NCBI GenBank assembly: GCA_023435325.1
Contig: JAEYRT010000088.1
Coordinates: forward strand, 1-24,278
Source: Pseudomonadota bacterium
GTDB taxonomy: Bacteria > Pseudomonadota > Gammaproteobacteria > Burkholderiales > Burkholderiaceae_C
Reading direction: 5' to 3'
DNA length: 24,278 nucleotides
A program made the position numbers and the translations under genes. Shown one piece after another: positions 24,018 through 24,278 of the stretch (position 1 is its first letter; each line of letters begins with the position of its first letter). The notes beneath the pieces are model-generated. The model was not told the DNA's origin. It did no database searches and saw only the letters and a program-made list of their open reading frames with translations.

Positions 24018-24160
24018 TTCCCTCAGTTTTGCCTTTCCCTGCTCAAGGTTTCCCAGGTTTCAGCAAGACGCGATGCTATAGAAATTAAATAAGGAATCGG
24101 CTCAGAATGTTGGCAACATTGATAACGAATGTCTCCGTTTGATAAAGCACAAGAAAAACA
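24018..24160. other. Intergenic region upstream of the Aer-type gene
   Basis: This region must hold the receptor's promoter. The perfect palindrome AATGTTG-G-CAACATT lies at 24106-24120. An AT-rich segment TATTTAAT (minus strand, near 24084-24091) is a possible -10. No clear sigma-28-type flagellar promoter was found. Confidence 0.4.
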
Positions 24161-24161
24161 A

Positions 24162-24195
24162 AAAAGCCACTTGATTTGAAAATCAAGTGGCTTTT
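24162..24195 (-). terminator. Rho-independent terminator of the tRNA-Pro gene
   Basis: GCCACTTGATT (24166-24176) and AATCAAGTGGC (24181-24191) form an 11-bp stem with loop TGAA, extended by four A-T pairs. On the minus strand it runs into TTTTTT, 6 bases after the tRNA CCA end. Confidence 0.92.
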
Positions 24196-24200
24196 GAAAC

Positions 24201-24277
24201 TGGTCGGCGTGGCGGGATTCGAACTCGCGACCCCTTGCACCCCATGCAAGTGCGCTACCAGGCTGCGCTACACGCCG
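24201..24277 (-). tRNA. tRNA-Pro(GGG)
   Basis: The 77-base minus-strand gene folds as a cloverleaf. The acceptor stem is CGGCGTG/CACGCCG, the D-arm GCGC...GCGC, and the anticodon stem CTTGC/GCAAG with loop ATGGGGT gives anticodon GGG (reads CCC and CCU proline codons). The T-arm contains TTCGAAT, and an encoded CCA lies at 24201-24203. The T-stem GCGAG/CCCGC has one A-C mismatch. Confidence 0.95.
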
Positions 24278-24278
24278 A

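Noticed and set aside
24080..24110. GCCGATTC as a sigma-28 (flagellar) -10 element for the Aer-type gene
   Set aside because: It matches the -10 only partly and there is no TAAA-type -35 at the required distance.

Overview
The window looks like ordinary chromosome from a beta-proteobacterium of the order Burkholderiales, most likely family Comamonadaceae (Comamonas or a near relative). This rests on the housekeeping order yebC-purD-hemF, the short beta-proteobacterial H-NS-type protein, a high-GC coding style, and two copies of the TAGCTGCTAACGCT inverted-repeat element. The family link of that repeat is from memory, not from a search. No phage, transposase, integrase or CRISPR array is visible.

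Layout. 1-2098 (minus): yebC-purD-hemF, with a 4-base stop/start overlap at yebC/purD and hemF cut by the window edge. 2180-4623 (plus): a YjgR-type HerA-like ATPase and an ECH1-type dienoyl-CoA isomerase homologue. 4848-5526: upp and its terminator, then repeat element 1, then a second YebC-family gene (YeeN type) on the minus strand. 6546-7661: a secreted PQQ-dependent aldose dehydrogenase homologue. 7683-12994 (minus): rpiA, a fused SpmA-SpmB protein, a membrane GGDEF-EAL protein and a PhnD-type periplasmic binding protein. 13029-14075: pyrD, divergent from rpiA by only 34 bases. Repeat element 2 and a terminator follow, then a minus-strand yqjD-yqjE-yqjK-like set and an L-2-hydroxyglutarate-oxidase-like flavoprotein. 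16755-19514: a second membrane GGDEF-EAL protein with three PAS-like regions. 19767-21677: prpE. 21937-22248: an H-NS family gene behind an AT-rich leader. 22446-24017: an Aer-type PAS chemoreceptor. The window closes with tRNA-Pro(GGG) and its terminator.

The most interesting part is 7683-11004. A PhnD-family binding protein with a signal peptide and no transporter permease or ATPase beside it is translationally coupled (ATGA overlap) to a membrane GGDEF-EAL protein with a periplasmic dCache-like domain. Just upstream is an 18-bp direct repeat, CTGTCAC-CAGT-CTGTCAC, with the heptamer/4-bp geometry of a PhoB (Pho) box. A -10-like CAGAAT lies exactly 10 bp beyond it. I read this as a candidate phosphate-starvation-induced periplasmic sensor module that adjusts cyclic-di-GMP. 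It is similar in architecture to NspS-MbaA of Vibrio cholerae but has a phosphate/phosphonate-type sensor. The gene families and the repeat are read directly from sequence; the regulation and signalling role are inference.

Signal-responsive proteins are dense here: two GGDEF-EAL proteins, one Aer-like receptor and one H-NS protein. The rest is core metabolism of purines, pyrimidines, pentoses, haem and acyl-CoA.
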